Of a DNA stretch of 56,177 bases, positions 49,742-56,177 are shown piece after piece. Position numbers and translations under genes: made by a program. Each line of letters opens with the position of its first letter. The stretch's first letter is position 1. Origin of the DNA: an uncultured Acidimicrobiaceae bacterium (GTDB lineage Bacteria; Actinomycetota; Acidimicrobiia; Spongiisociales; SHLN01); assembly GCA_947259275.1 (NCBI GenBank), contig CAMYMH010000019.1, positions 5,027 through 61,203 on the forward strand. Reading direction: 5' to 3'. The notes beneath the pieces were generated by a model, which did not search any database, was not told the origin of the DNA, and saw nothing but the letters and a program-made list of their open reading frames with translations.

Positions 49742-50242
49742 TCAGGCTGGTGCTTCGACCGCCACCGCACGGTCGCGGCAGATTTCCGTGATCGCGTCGA
49801 TGACTTTGGTATAGCCGGTACAGCGGCACAGATTGCCGGCGAGAGCCTCCCGAATCTCGGGCTCTGTCGGGGCCGGGTTCTCATCGAGGAGCGCTTTCGC
49901 AGAGATGATCATGCCTGGAGCGCAGAATCCGCATTGGAACGACGACAGCCGCTCGAAGGCCGTCTGCAGCCGATGCAGGTACTCGAAGCCGCCTAGCCCC
50001 TCAATGGTGACCACCTCTCGGCCGTTCACTTGCACCGCCAACAGCAAGCATGAGTTGACACTGAGGCCGTCGACGAGAACCGTACAGGCGCCGCAGTCGC
50101 CGACGTCGCAGCCCAGTTTGGAGCCGGTCAGACCCCAGGAGTCCCGCAGAGTTGAAAGCAGCGTGGTTTCGGGCGAAACTTCGGCTCGCCTGGTTGCCCC
50201 GTTGACTGTTGCCTCAACCTGGTGCATACCATTCTCCTTCAA
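49742..50242 (-). CDS. Molybdenum hydroxylase 2Fe-2S subunit (NdhS/CoxS type)
   Basis: A 166-residue subunit with two [2Fe-2S] sites. The plant-ferredoxin-type cluster cysteines are in GCDVGDCGACTVLVDG plus a Cys in NSCLLLAV; the second cluster is in QCGFCAPGM and LCRCTGY. It passes electrons from the molybdenum site to the FAD subunit. It overlaps the FAD gene by 4 bases and precedes the large subunit by 11 bases, giving the order FAD, 2Fe-2S, Mo-large, Mo-medium. Confidence 0.96.
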   Translation of the reverse strand: MKENGMHQVEATVNGATRRAEVSPETTLLSTLRDSWGLTGSKLGCDVGDCGACTVLVDGLSVNSCLLLAVQVNGREVVTIEGLGGFEYLHRLQTAFERLSSFQCGFCAPGMIISAKALLDENPAPTEPEIREALAGNLCRCTGYTKVIDAITEICRDRAVAVEAPA

Positions 50243-51108
50243 GCGGCAGTTGTTTGGGCCAGAGCTTCTTCGAGAACCCGGAAAGTGCCAACCGCGATGA
50301 GCTCGCGACGATAAGCAGCAGAAGCCCGAAAATCGTCAATCGGTTGCGCCTCGGTCACCGCCACCTCCGCCGCCTCCCGCAAGGCGTCGGCGTCGTTGAT
50401 CTGCTTGCCGGTGACAACCCGCTCGGCGCTCATGGCCCGTATCACTGTGGGGCTCACCGCCCCCAAGGCAATCCTGGCCTCGGCGATCCGACCACCCTCG
50501 ACCGCCACGCTGGCTGCCGCATTTACGAGGGCAAGCGCCTGTCCCTTGCGGAGGCCGAACTTTCGGAAGGACGCCCGCCGGCCCAACATGACGGTCGGGA
50601 TCAGAATGTCCACCAGCAACTCGTCCGGCGCCAGGGCCGTTTGCCGTGGCCCGACGAAAAACTCCGTCAGAGGAAGCTGCCGTTTCCCGCCAGCCGCTGC
50701 GACCGTCACCTGCGCGTCCAAGGCAAGCAATACCGGGCCGCTGTCAAGCGAGGGAACGGCGGTGACCAGATTGCCACCGATGGTTCCCATATTGCGGGTT
50801 TGCACGCCACCGATGGTTGCCGCGGCGGCCATCATCGCCGGCACGTGCTCGGCGATCAGGGGATCCTTTTCGATCTCGGTATGGGTCACCATGGCACCGA
50901 TGCGCAGACCGGCCGAGGTCTCCTCAACCCCTCTCAACTCCGGGAGGCCGCTGAGATCCATCACAACTTGCGGACCGTTCAGATTGTTCTTGAGCTCCAC
51001 CAGCAGGTCGGTGCCCCCGGCCAGCGGTTTCAGATGGGGGGCATGTTCTTTCATGGTCTCGAGCGCCTCATCTAGAGAACCGGGAACCACATATTCGAAC
51101 GATCTCAC
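50239..51108 (-). CDS. Molybdenum hydroxylase FAD subunit (NdhF/CoxM type)
   Basis: A 289-residue FAD-binding subunit. PLAGGTDLLVELKN and TIGGNLVTAVPSLDSGPVLLAL carry the two glycine-rich FAD loops, and the C-terminal CO_deh_flav_C domain includes FRKFGLRKGQALALVNAA. I chose the second of two consecutive GTGs (51108), 7 bases after GGAGG; an ATG at 51129 lies within that site and would add seven residues. It begins the four-gene unit, downstream of a 118-bp gap that contains a direct repeat. Confidence 0.93.
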   Translation of the reverse strand: MRSFEYVVPGSLDEALETMKEHAPHLKPLAGGTDLLVELKNNLNGPQVVMDLSGLPELRGVEETSAGLRIGAMVTHTEIEKDPLIAEHVPAMMAAAATIGGVQTRNMGTIGGNLVTAVPSLDSGPVLLALDAQVTVAAAGGKRQLPLTEFFVGPRQTALAPDELLVDILIPTVMLGRRASFRKFGLRKGQALALVNAAASVAVEGGRIAEARIALGAVSPTVIRAMSAERVVTGKQINDADALREAAEVAVTEAQPIDDFRASAAYRRELIAVGTFRVLEEALAQTTAA

Positions 51109-51178
51109 CACAGGGCCTCCGCCGGTCATGGTAGGGGCTGTGCGAGTGGGCGCCCAGCCGTCTCGTTGCTTGATCGAC

Positions 51179-51254
51179 GCGGGGTATCAGCCCGACGAAC
51201 GGAATCGGTCCCCGAACCGGGCGCACCTGGGGTGCGGTGCGGGGTATCAGTCCG
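51179..51254. repeat. Direct repeat GCGGGGTATCAGYCCG, two copies 60 bp apart
   Basis: Copies at 51179-51194 and 51239-51254 differ at one base. The second overlaps the stop codon of the peroxiredoxin-like gene. They may be a small duplication or paired binding sites before the molybdenum hydroxylase operon. Confidence 0.4.
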
Positions 51255-51897
51255 TCAGCTCAGCGGCCGCTGCCACCACATCAGCGGGCTCGGCGCGGAC
51301 GCGATGGTTGAGATCGACGAATGCGTAGCGGATCACTCCGCTTCGATCGATGACATACGTTGCAGGCACCGGCAGTTCCCAGACATCCGAGCCGTTCATC
51401 TCATCTATGTTCCTGTCGATTTCCCGATAGTGGGCGACCAGCCCCGGCTCCATCTCGTACACCAGGTTGAACTGCTTGGCGACCGTGTTCTCTTGATCGG
51501 ACAGGACCGGGAAGGTGATTTCGTGTTCTTCGATGAGGCCAAGTGACACGTCTGGCTGGTTGGGCGAGATTGCCACCAGGGTGGCTCCGGCGGCGTCGAC
51601 GGCGTCGAGCTCGCGTTGCAGGGCGCGCACCTCCAAGTTGCAGAACGGACACCAGGAGCCACGGTAAAACGACACGATCGCCGGACCGGTTTCCAGCAGG
51701 TCGGCCAATCTGACAACCTGCCCGGACGCGTCCGGCAGCTCGAACCGGGGCGCCTGATCGCCCACTCGGAGCGCCTTTTCCAGAATGCCAGACGCGGCGA
51801 TGGATTCGGCAGCCTTGGCGTAGATCGCCTTCCGTTCGGCACTGTGGGTTGCCCGACCCTTGGCGGCGAAGGCCTCCAACTCTTCTGCGAGCGTCAT
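51247..51897 (-). CDS. Peroxiredoxin-like (AhpC/TSA, redoxin) protein
   Basis: A 216-residue redoxin with a helical N-terminal extension of about 45 residues and then VGDQAPRFELPDASGQVVRLADLL. The active site is SFYRGSWCPFCNLEVRAL, with a CxxC and not the single Cys of classical peroxiredoxins, and FPVLSDQENTVAKQFNLVYEM completes the fold. It reduces peroxides or acts as a thiol oxidoreductase. It is the cysteine counterpart to the Sec-type protein at 24557-25102 in the same window. Purine-rich GAGAGGAACGCAA precedes the ATG. Confidence 0.9.
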   Translation of the reverse strand: MTLAEELEAFAAKGRATHSAERKAIYAKAAESIAASGILEKALRVGDQAPRFELPDASGQVVRLADLLETGPAIVSFYRGSWCPFCNLEVRALQRELDAVDAAGATLVAISPNQPDVSLGLIEEHEITFPVLSDQENTVAKQFNLVYEMEPGLVAHYREIDRNIDEMNGSDVWELPVPATYVIDRSGVIRYAFVDLNHRVRAEPADVVAAAAELTD

Positions 51898-52121
51898 TTG
51901 CGTTCCTCTCGTTTTCGTTCAGCCAAGCGCCGGGCAATTCTCGGCGGCTCCAAAGGCGCATAGGCTAAGTGGTTCTCGGACTCCGGGCCGATGCCCCTCG
52001 GAAAGCAACCCGCGCTGATAGGCCTTGATTCCATGCCATCGGGTACCCCCCTCGCCACATGGCTACGCTGCCTGGCAGGGACCGGCGCCCGAAGGTCGGG
52101 CTGCGCTCTCGGGAGGCCACG

Positions 52122-52967
52122 ATGGGCAAGTTCCAGACGATCAGGGTGGGCGAAGCAGAGCTGATCGCGCTGCAAGATTCGTGGACCACACGTGGACCGG
52201 GCGGGTTTTTCGAGGGTGTCGAGGCCGACGCTTGGGAGCCGTATGCGGAATGGCTGGATGAAGACGGCTTGATGGCGCACAACTTCGGTTGCTTCCTCAT
52301 TCGCAGCCAGGGGAAGAACATGCTGGTCGATACCGGTCTCGGCCAATGGCCCAATCCGCTCGACCTTCACCAACCTCCGTCTCTGCCCGGGGTCATGCAA
52401 GAGGCCGGGATCCCGGTGGGCGAGGTTGATCTCGTCCTGTTTACGCACCTGCATTGGGACCACACCGGGTGGAACACTCGGGGCGAAGAAGGCGCCCTCG
52501 AGCTGACCTTCCCCAACGCCCGATATATCGTCCAGCAGAAGGAATTCGACTACTGGACCGGTCCCGGTGACAAACCGACCAACGGACCCGACTACGAGCG
52601 CGTGCTCGCCCCGATCATCGCAGCCGACCGATTGGAGCTCGTGAACGACGAGTACGCCGCCACCCGGGAAGTGGTGGCCGTGCCCACCCCGGGCCACACG
52701 CCGGGACACGTGTCATTTGCAGTCGTCAGCGCCGGCGAGCGCGCCTACGTCCTCGGAGATGCCGCCCACAAGCCGGTACAGCTCACTGAGCCGGACTGGT
52801 ATCCAGGCTTCGACTTGGACCCGGTCGAATCCACCAAGAGCCGCCACATGATCCTCAACCGCGCCGAGCAGGAGAACGCACTCCTGGCCGGCGGCCACTT
52901 CGCGTTTCCCAGCATGGGGTACCCCACCCAGGTCGATGGTCGCCGGAGCTTCCGGTACGTGACCTGA
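52122..52967 (+). CDS. MBL-fold metallo-hydrolase
   Basis: A 281-residue metallo-beta-lactamase-fold protein. The metal motif FTHLHWDHTGWN (HxHxDH), a later His in PTPGHTPGHVSF and Asp in YVLGDAAHKP give a complete binuclear site. The N-terminal region FGCFLIRSQGKNMLVDTGLG is as in quorum-quenching lactonase-like and related hydrolases. The ATG at 52122 has GGGAGG 6 bases upstream; an in-frame ATG at 52059 lacks a site. The substrate is unknown. Confidence 0.9.
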   Translation: MGKFQTIRVGEAELIALQDSWTTRGPGGFFEGVEADAWEPYAEWLDEDGLMAHNFGCFLIRSQGKNMLVDTGLGQWPNPLDLHQPPSLPGVMQEAGIPVGEVDLVLFTHLHWDHTGWNTRGEEGALELTFPNARYIVQQKEFDYWTGPGDKPTNGPDYERVLAPIIAADRLELVNDEYAATREVVAVPTPGHTPGHVSFAVVSAGERAYVLGDAAHKPVQLTEPDWYPGFDLDPVESTKSRHMILNRAEQENALLAGGHFAFPSMGYPTQVDGRRSFRYVT

Positions 52968-53057
52968 CTCCGATCCCGTTGCCGGTGTCCGCCCGGGCCA
53001 ACGCAGAGCCCGAGCCGCTGGCACGGAGGGCGTGTCGAGCCCTCCTCGCTGCTCACA

Positions 53058-53063
53058 TACAAT
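53058..53063 (+). promoter_or_regulatory. TACAAT -10 box for leaderless sulfurtransferase gene
   Basis: TACAAT lies 7 bases before the ATG at 53071 with no ribosome site between, so the message probably starts at the start codon. It also overlaps an upstream in-frame ATG at 53062, which argues against that earlier start. Confidence 0.45.
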
Positions 53064-53070
53064 GCGGGCC

Positions 53071-53919
53071 ATGCTCTCCGAACCCGCCGATCCTCTGGTC
53101 TCGACTGCCTGGCTCGAGGAGCACCTCGGAGATCCGGCGGTTCGAGTCATCGAAGTGTCGTTGGAGCCCAGCCCAACGGTGTACGAGATGGGTCACATCC
53201 CCGGTGCAGCCTGGTTCTACTGGAAGGACCTGTGCTGGGATGACTCGGATCGCGAATTCGTCACACCTCAGCAACTCGCCGGTCGGCTCGGCAGGATCGG
53301 AATCGACGAGGCGACAACCGTTGTCCTGTCCGGCGACCCGGTCCAGTTCGGCACCTATGCATTCTGGGCGCTCCTCATGGCCGGTCATCGCCACCTTCGC
53401 CTGCTCGACGGTGCCCGAACTCGGTGGGTGGCCGACGGCCGGCCGCTGACGGCCGACCCCTCCGCCTGGGCGGAAGTGACATACCGGCCGCGGGACGGTG
53501 ATCAATCCGCCCGGGTGTCTCGAGATGAGGTCCGGTCGGGGCTGGGAGACACCGCTCGGCTCCTGCTCGACGTGCGTTCACCTGAGGAGTATCGAGGGGA
53601 GCGGGTCATGCCACCTCCCGACTTCGACCATGGGGCTGAACGAAAGGGACGAATACCGGGAGCCCACCACCTCTACTATCGGGAGCTCCTCAATGAGGAC
53701 GACACCTTCAAGAGCCCGCCGGAGTTGGCGGCCGCTCTGTCCGCCCGGGGCGTCGAACCCTCTCAATTCGACGAGGTGGTCGCCTATTGCCGGCTGAGTC
53801 ATCGGGCCACGCTGGCGTGGGTGGCGCTTCACTACATCCTGGGGTTCGACAACATCAGGATCTACGACGGCTCCTGGACGGAGTGGGGGAGCATGGTCGG
53901 GATGCCGGTCGAGAAGTAG
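53071..53919 (+). CDS. Sulfurtransferase with two rhodanese domains
   Basis: A 282-residue thiosulfate/3-mercaptopyruvate sulfurtransferase-like protein. The first rhodanese domain (about 1-130) lacks a catalytic Cys (VVLSGDPVQFGTYAFW). The second (about 145-280) contains VRSPEEYRGERV and the active-site loop VVAYCRLSHRATLAW with the persulfide-forming Cys. This arrangement is usual for the family. The substrate-specifying loop CRLSHR matches neither the thiosulfate nor the mercaptopyruvate consensus well. I start at ATG 53071. Confidence 0.9.
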   Translation: MLSEPADPLVSTAWLEEHLGDPAVRVIEVSLEPSPTVYEMGHIPGAAWFYWKDLCWDDSDREFVTPQQLAGRLGRIGIDEATTVVLSGDPVQFGTYAFWALLMAGHRHLRLLDGARTRWVADGRPLTADPSAWAEVTYRPRDGDQSARVSRDEVRSGLGDTARLLLDVRSPEEYRGERVMPPPDFDHGAERKGRIPGAHHLYYRELLNEDDTFKSPPELAAALSARGVEPSQFDEVVAYCRLSHRATLAWVALHYILGFDNIRIYDGSWTEWGSMVGMPVEK

Positions 53920-53921
53920 CG

Positions 53922-53955
53922 GTTGCCGAGCGGGCGGCGTTGCCGAGCGGGCGGC
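53922..53955 (+). repeat. Exact 17-bp tandem duplication with hairpin
   Basis: GTTGCCGAGCGGGCGGC is repeated twice without a gap, just after the sulfurtransferase stop. The second copy with the following bases forms GCCGAGC-gggcg-GCTCGGC (53942-53960), a 7-bp stem that may act as a weak terminator. Confidence 0.65.
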
Positions 53956-54003
53956 TCGGCTCCTGAATCGAATCCAGCTCCGGTGGTTTGGATACAACCA
54001 GGT

Positions 54004-54014
54004 GATGTGACATC
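54004..54014. promoter_or_regulatory. GATGTGACATC palindrome before the CoA-transferase pair
   Basis: A perfect 5-1-5 palindrome, with TGGTT...AACCA as a second inverted repeat just before it (53984-54000). The candidate -10 TAGGGT is at 54088-54093. Possible operator; no regulator gene is nearby. Confidence 0.3.
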
Positions 54015-54117
54015 CAATTGGCCGTCCTATTAGACGATTCGTGGACCATACGGGATGCGCCGAACGAATAGGAGAGAGGCGACGCCGGTAGGGTGCTCAC
54101 GTCGAGAGGAGAACTCG

Positions 54118-54150
54118 TTGAACGCGACCCCCCTTCCAGAGCAGTCTTGA
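54118..54150 (+). CDS. Putative 10-residue leader mini-ORF before the CoA-transferase genes
   Basis: TTG at 54118, 6 bases after GAGAGGAG, opens (M)NATPLPEQS and its TGA lies 2 bases before the ATG at 54153. That ATG has no ribosome site, so re-initiation is plausible. Confidence 0.35.
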   Translation: MNATPLPEQS

Positions 54151-54152
54151 GC

Positions 54153-55058
54153 ATGGTGGTTGGCAAAGTGCGCCCGCTGGCCGATGCGCTCCGCGACCTG
54201 GTACGAAACGGCGACACCGTGTTCCTGGGTGGTTTCGGTCATGCCGTTCCGTTCGCCGCCGGACACGAGCTGATTCGCCAGGGTAGAAAGCGACTGACCT
54301 TGTGTCGCAGCGGGGCAGATATCTTGTTCGACCAGATGATCGCGGCCGGATGCGCCGAGAAACTGATAGTGGGTTGGATCGGCAATCCCGGCATCGGTCT
54401 TGCCCATGGGTTTCGCCGGGCCTTGGCTCGCCACGACGTCGAACTGGAGGAGTGGACCAATTTCACGCTGGTTCTCAGACTGCACGCCGCTGCGCTCGGA
54501 GTTCCCTACCTGCCAACACGGGTGATGGGCGAAGGTGACGTGGCGAATGCCGCCGGCCGAGTTCGTCATATCGAGGACCCGTTCGGCGGGGGGCCACTGA
54601 CGGCCGTGCCCGCCTTGGCTCCCGATGTGGCCATCGTGCATGCCCAGCGGGCAGACCCCGATGGCAACGTTCAAATGTGGGGCGTAATCGGCGACACCGT
54701 CGCCGGGGCACTGGCCTCACGGCGAATAGTGGTGACCGTCGAAGAGGTCACGACCAGAGAGATAGTGCGGGAGGACCCCAACCGAACCATCATTCCCGGG
54801 TACCGCGTCGACGCCGTGTGCCATGAACCGTGGGGGGCACATCCCTCATACATGCAGGGCTTCTATACCCGCGACGACGCGTTCTACCGCACCTACGATG
54901 AGCTCTCGCGCACCGAGGAAGGCCTGGCACAGTACCTGGCTGAGAACGTGATCGAGGTCCCGGACCGCGCCCGCTACACCGGACGGCTGCGCCTCGATCA
55001 CCTGGCGGTCGGCGGGCCACCTGCCCCACCGATCCGCTACGGATTCGAGCGGCCGTGA
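54153..55058 (+). CDS. CoA-transferase subunit A (glutaconate CoA-transferase/IpdA-like)
   Basis: About 301 residues, alpha subunit of a family I CoA-transferase or related CoA hydrolase. RPLADALRDLVRNGDTVFLGGFGHAVPFA begins the domain, and VPALAPDVAIVHAQRADPDGNVQMWG is the conserved C-terminal pattern. Relatives are GctA and actinobacterial IpdA, which in sterol degradation opens a CoA-linked ring. An alternative GTG start at 54093 overlaps a TAGGGT -10 box, so ATG 54153 after the mini-ORF is preferred. The gene overlaps subunit B by 4 bases. Confidence 0.88.
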   Translation: MVVGKVRPLADALRDLVRNGDTVFLGGFGHAVPFAAGHELIRQGRKRLTLCRSGADILFDQMIAAGCAEKLIVGWIGNPGIGLAHGFRRALARHDVELEEWTNFTLVLRLHAAALGVPYLPTRVMGEGDVANAAGRVRHIEDPFGGGPLTAVPALAPDVAIVHAQRADPDGNVQMWGVIGDTVAGALASRRIVVTVEEVTTREIVREDPNRTIIPGYRVDAVCHEPWGAHPSYMQGFYTRDDAFYRTYDELSRTEEGLAQYLAENVIEVPDRARYTGRLRLDHLAVGGPPAPPIRYGFERP

Positions 55059-55792
55059 GCGCGGTGGCCGCGAACCCCGAGGAATTGATGGTGGCGGCGG
55101 CTGCCAAACGTCTCAACGACGACGAGATCTGCTTCGTGGGGATCGGCCTCCCGTCCCTGGCGGCGGTCTTGGCGAAGCTCACGCATGCCCCCGGACTGAC
55201 GTTGCTATACGAGTCCGGGGTGGTCGACGCCATCCCTCCGCGACCTCCGCTTTCCACCGGTGATCCGGCAGTAATCTCAGACACCGCCTATTCGGGCGAT
55301 TGCCTGGCGGTGTTCGGCGCCCTGCAAGCAGGTCACGTGGATGTCGGCGTGTTGTCGGCTGCTCAGATCGACCGGCACGGCAATCTCAACAGCACGGTCA
55401 TCGGGGACTACAGCAATCCCAAGGTTCGCCTGGTTGGGAGCGGGGGAGCGCACGATATTGCCACGCTCGCTAGCCGGCTGGTGATTGTCATGCCGGATGA
55501 CCCGCGGCGTTTTGTCCAGCGGGTTGACTTCGTTACCAGCCCCGGGCACCCGGACGGTGAATTGCGGGGCGAGCTGGTGGGTGGTGGTCCAGCAGTCGTG
55601 GTTACGCCCCGGGCCATCTTCACGTTCGAGGATGGAGAGATGACATTGGCCGCCGTCCAGCCGGGCTACTCGGCGTCAGACGCCGTGGAGGGCTTTCCCT
55701 GGCAGCCACCCCGGGTCGAGGACGTCATGGAGTTGACTCCGCCCGAACCGGAGCTTCTGGAGATCCTGCGCCACCGCGTCGATCCGGGCTAG
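55055..55792 (+). CDS. CoA-transferase subunit B (glutaconate CoA-transferase/IpdB-like)
   Basis: A 245-residue beta subunit. The segment LTLLYESGVVDAIPP contains the Glu that carries the acyl-CoA intermediate in glutaconate CoA-transferase; CFVGIGLPSLAAVLA and AAQIDRHGNLNSTVIGDYSNPKVRLVGSGGAHDIA follow the family closely. GTG start in a GTGA overlap with subunit A. The dimer or tetramer would move CoA to a dicarboxylic or keto acid, or act as a CoA-linked hydrolase. After the gene, 55793-56034 holds nothing I can assign. Confidence 0.9.
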   Translation: MSAVAANPEELMVAAAAKRLNDDEICFVGIGLPSLAAVLAKLTHAPGLTLLYESGVVDAIPPRPPLSTGDPAVISDTAYSGDCLAVFGALQAGHVDVGVLSAAQIDRHGNLNSTVIGDYSNPKVRLVGSGGAHDIATLASRLVIVMPDDPRRFVQRVDFVTSPGHPDGELRGELVGGGPAVVVTPRAIFTFEDGEMTLAAVQPGYSASDAVEGFPWQPPRVEDVMELTPPEPELLEILRHRVDPG

Positions 55793-56034
55793 CCCGGTCT
55801 GGTCGGGCCCTCAGTGGCTTCTTTCCAAGATGATGCTGATCCCTTGGCCGACGGGGGCGAGGCGTCGGGCAAGCCAACCTCGACAACTCGGAGATCATGG
55901 AGGTCTTTCGTCGCCGGCCAGGGATGGGCCTCCTCCCCGGGCCTGCTCGAGGCGAGCGACCTCGCGCTCGTGGAAGGCGTCGAGAAGCTCGGCACGGCTT
56001 CACTATCGGCCCTGAGTCAGTCGACAGAGTTCGT

Positions 56035-56177
56035 TTAGCTCAGGTGGCGGTCGAGGCCGGCCTTGTCCTCCAGCAACTGGCACAGTGCGGCCGCGTCGAG
56101 GTCACCAAGGCCCTCCTCGATGGCTTGCTCATAGAACGGCAGGCTGGCGTCGAGGAGGGGAGTAGGTACCCCCAGCT
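56035..56177 (-). CDS. C-terminus of a 3-hydroxyisobutyrate-dehydrogenase-like protein (5' part outside window)
   Basis: The last 46 codons of a minus-strand gene, read in from the right edge to a TAA at 56037-56035. The peptide contains VPTPLLDASLPFYEQAIEEG and LGDLDAAALCQLLEDKAGL, the usual C-terminal helix pattern of beta-hydroxyacid dehydrogenases such as MmsB or GarR. The cofactor and catalytic parts are not in the window, so the call rests on the tail alone. It is convergent with the CoA-transferase pair. Confidence 0.7.
   Translation of the reverse strand, partial: LGVPTPLLDASLPFYEQAIEEGLGDLDAAALCQLLEDKAGLDRHLS

Noticed and set aside
51247..51897. A third selenoprotein
   Set aside because: This redoxin has a normal CxxC active site and no in-frame TGA; no further TGA-N16-AGTT structure was noticed in the window by eye.
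55793..56034. Small genes on either strand between the CoA-transferase pair and the right-edge dehydrogenase
   Set aside because: Frames of 60-90 codons exist on both strands but have no recognisable domain, no good ribosome site and low-complexity composition.

Overview
This is a high-GC stretch of bacterial chromosome packed with catabolic and transport genes. It looks like an uncultured actinobacterium, perhaps of the Acidimicrobiia type. That placement is inference. It rests on the F420-type luciferase-like oxidoreductase, lipoprotein binding proteins with Thr/Ala-rich linkers after the lipobox, TAnnnT -10 boxes without clear -35 boxes, several apparently leaderless genes, and the broad set of SDR, CoA and amidohydrolase enzymes. 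I saw no rRNA, tRNA, phage, insertion sequence or CRISPR array.

Layout. 1-3921 (minus): GH88 glycosidase, two SDRs and the start of a YdiF-type CoA-transferase. 4093-8986 (plus): a complete branched-chain-amino-acid-type ABC transporter. 8997-14033 (minus): cupin, TauE/SafE permease, LLM oxidoreductase, alpha/beta hydrolase, an internally deleted FAD oxidoreductase and an acyl-CoA ligase. 14115-20478: OsmC, a 3-hydroxyisobutyrate-dehydrogenase-like enzyme, MFS exporter, ACMSD-type amidohydrolase, GlcD-type oxidase and zinc alcohol dehydrogenase. 20609-26491 (plus): a lone molybdenum hydroxylase subunit, ATP-type PEP carboxykinase, a peroxiredoxin-like gene read through an in-frame TGA, and an M24 peptidase. 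26492-27027 is a non-coding array of hairpins. 27028-31764 (plus): alcohol dehydrogenase, CoA-independent FAD oxidoreductase, hydantoinase-like amidohydrolase and cyclase. 31776-36712 (minus): a second Liv-type transporter in a different gene order. 36985-42180: EamA transporter, ABM monooxygenase, a pseudo-M24 protein, a CocE-type hydrolase and a second TGA-containing gene that matches iodothyronine deiodinases. 42259-46054 (plus): Gfo/Idh oxidoreductase, HpsN-like histidinol-dehydrogenase-family enzyme, SDR and cyclase. 46074-51108 (minus): acyl-CoA dehydrogenase and a four-gene molybdenum hydroxylase. 51247-56177: peroxiredoxin, MBL hydrolase, rhodanese, two-subunit CoA-transferase and the tail of another dehydrogenase.

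The most striking result is a pair of probable selenoproteins that ordinary gene calling breaks in two. In both the TGA sits exactly at the catalytic chalcogen position, both proteins otherwise contain no cysteine, and both are followed by a 6-bp stem with the same AGUU loop starting 16 nt after the TGA. The organism therefore probably decodes UGA as selenocysteine, although no sel gene is in the window.

Most of the rest supplies uptake of small amino-acid-like or organic-acid substrates (two ABC systems, MFS, EamA, TauE), their hydrolysis or ring opening (amidohydrolases, cyclases, CocE and GH88 enzymes), oxidation (molybdenum hydroxylases, SDRs, alcohol dehydrogenases, LLM enzyme) and CoA-level metabolism (ligase, CoA-transferases, acyl-CoA dehydrogenase). 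The substrates cannot be named from sequence alone.
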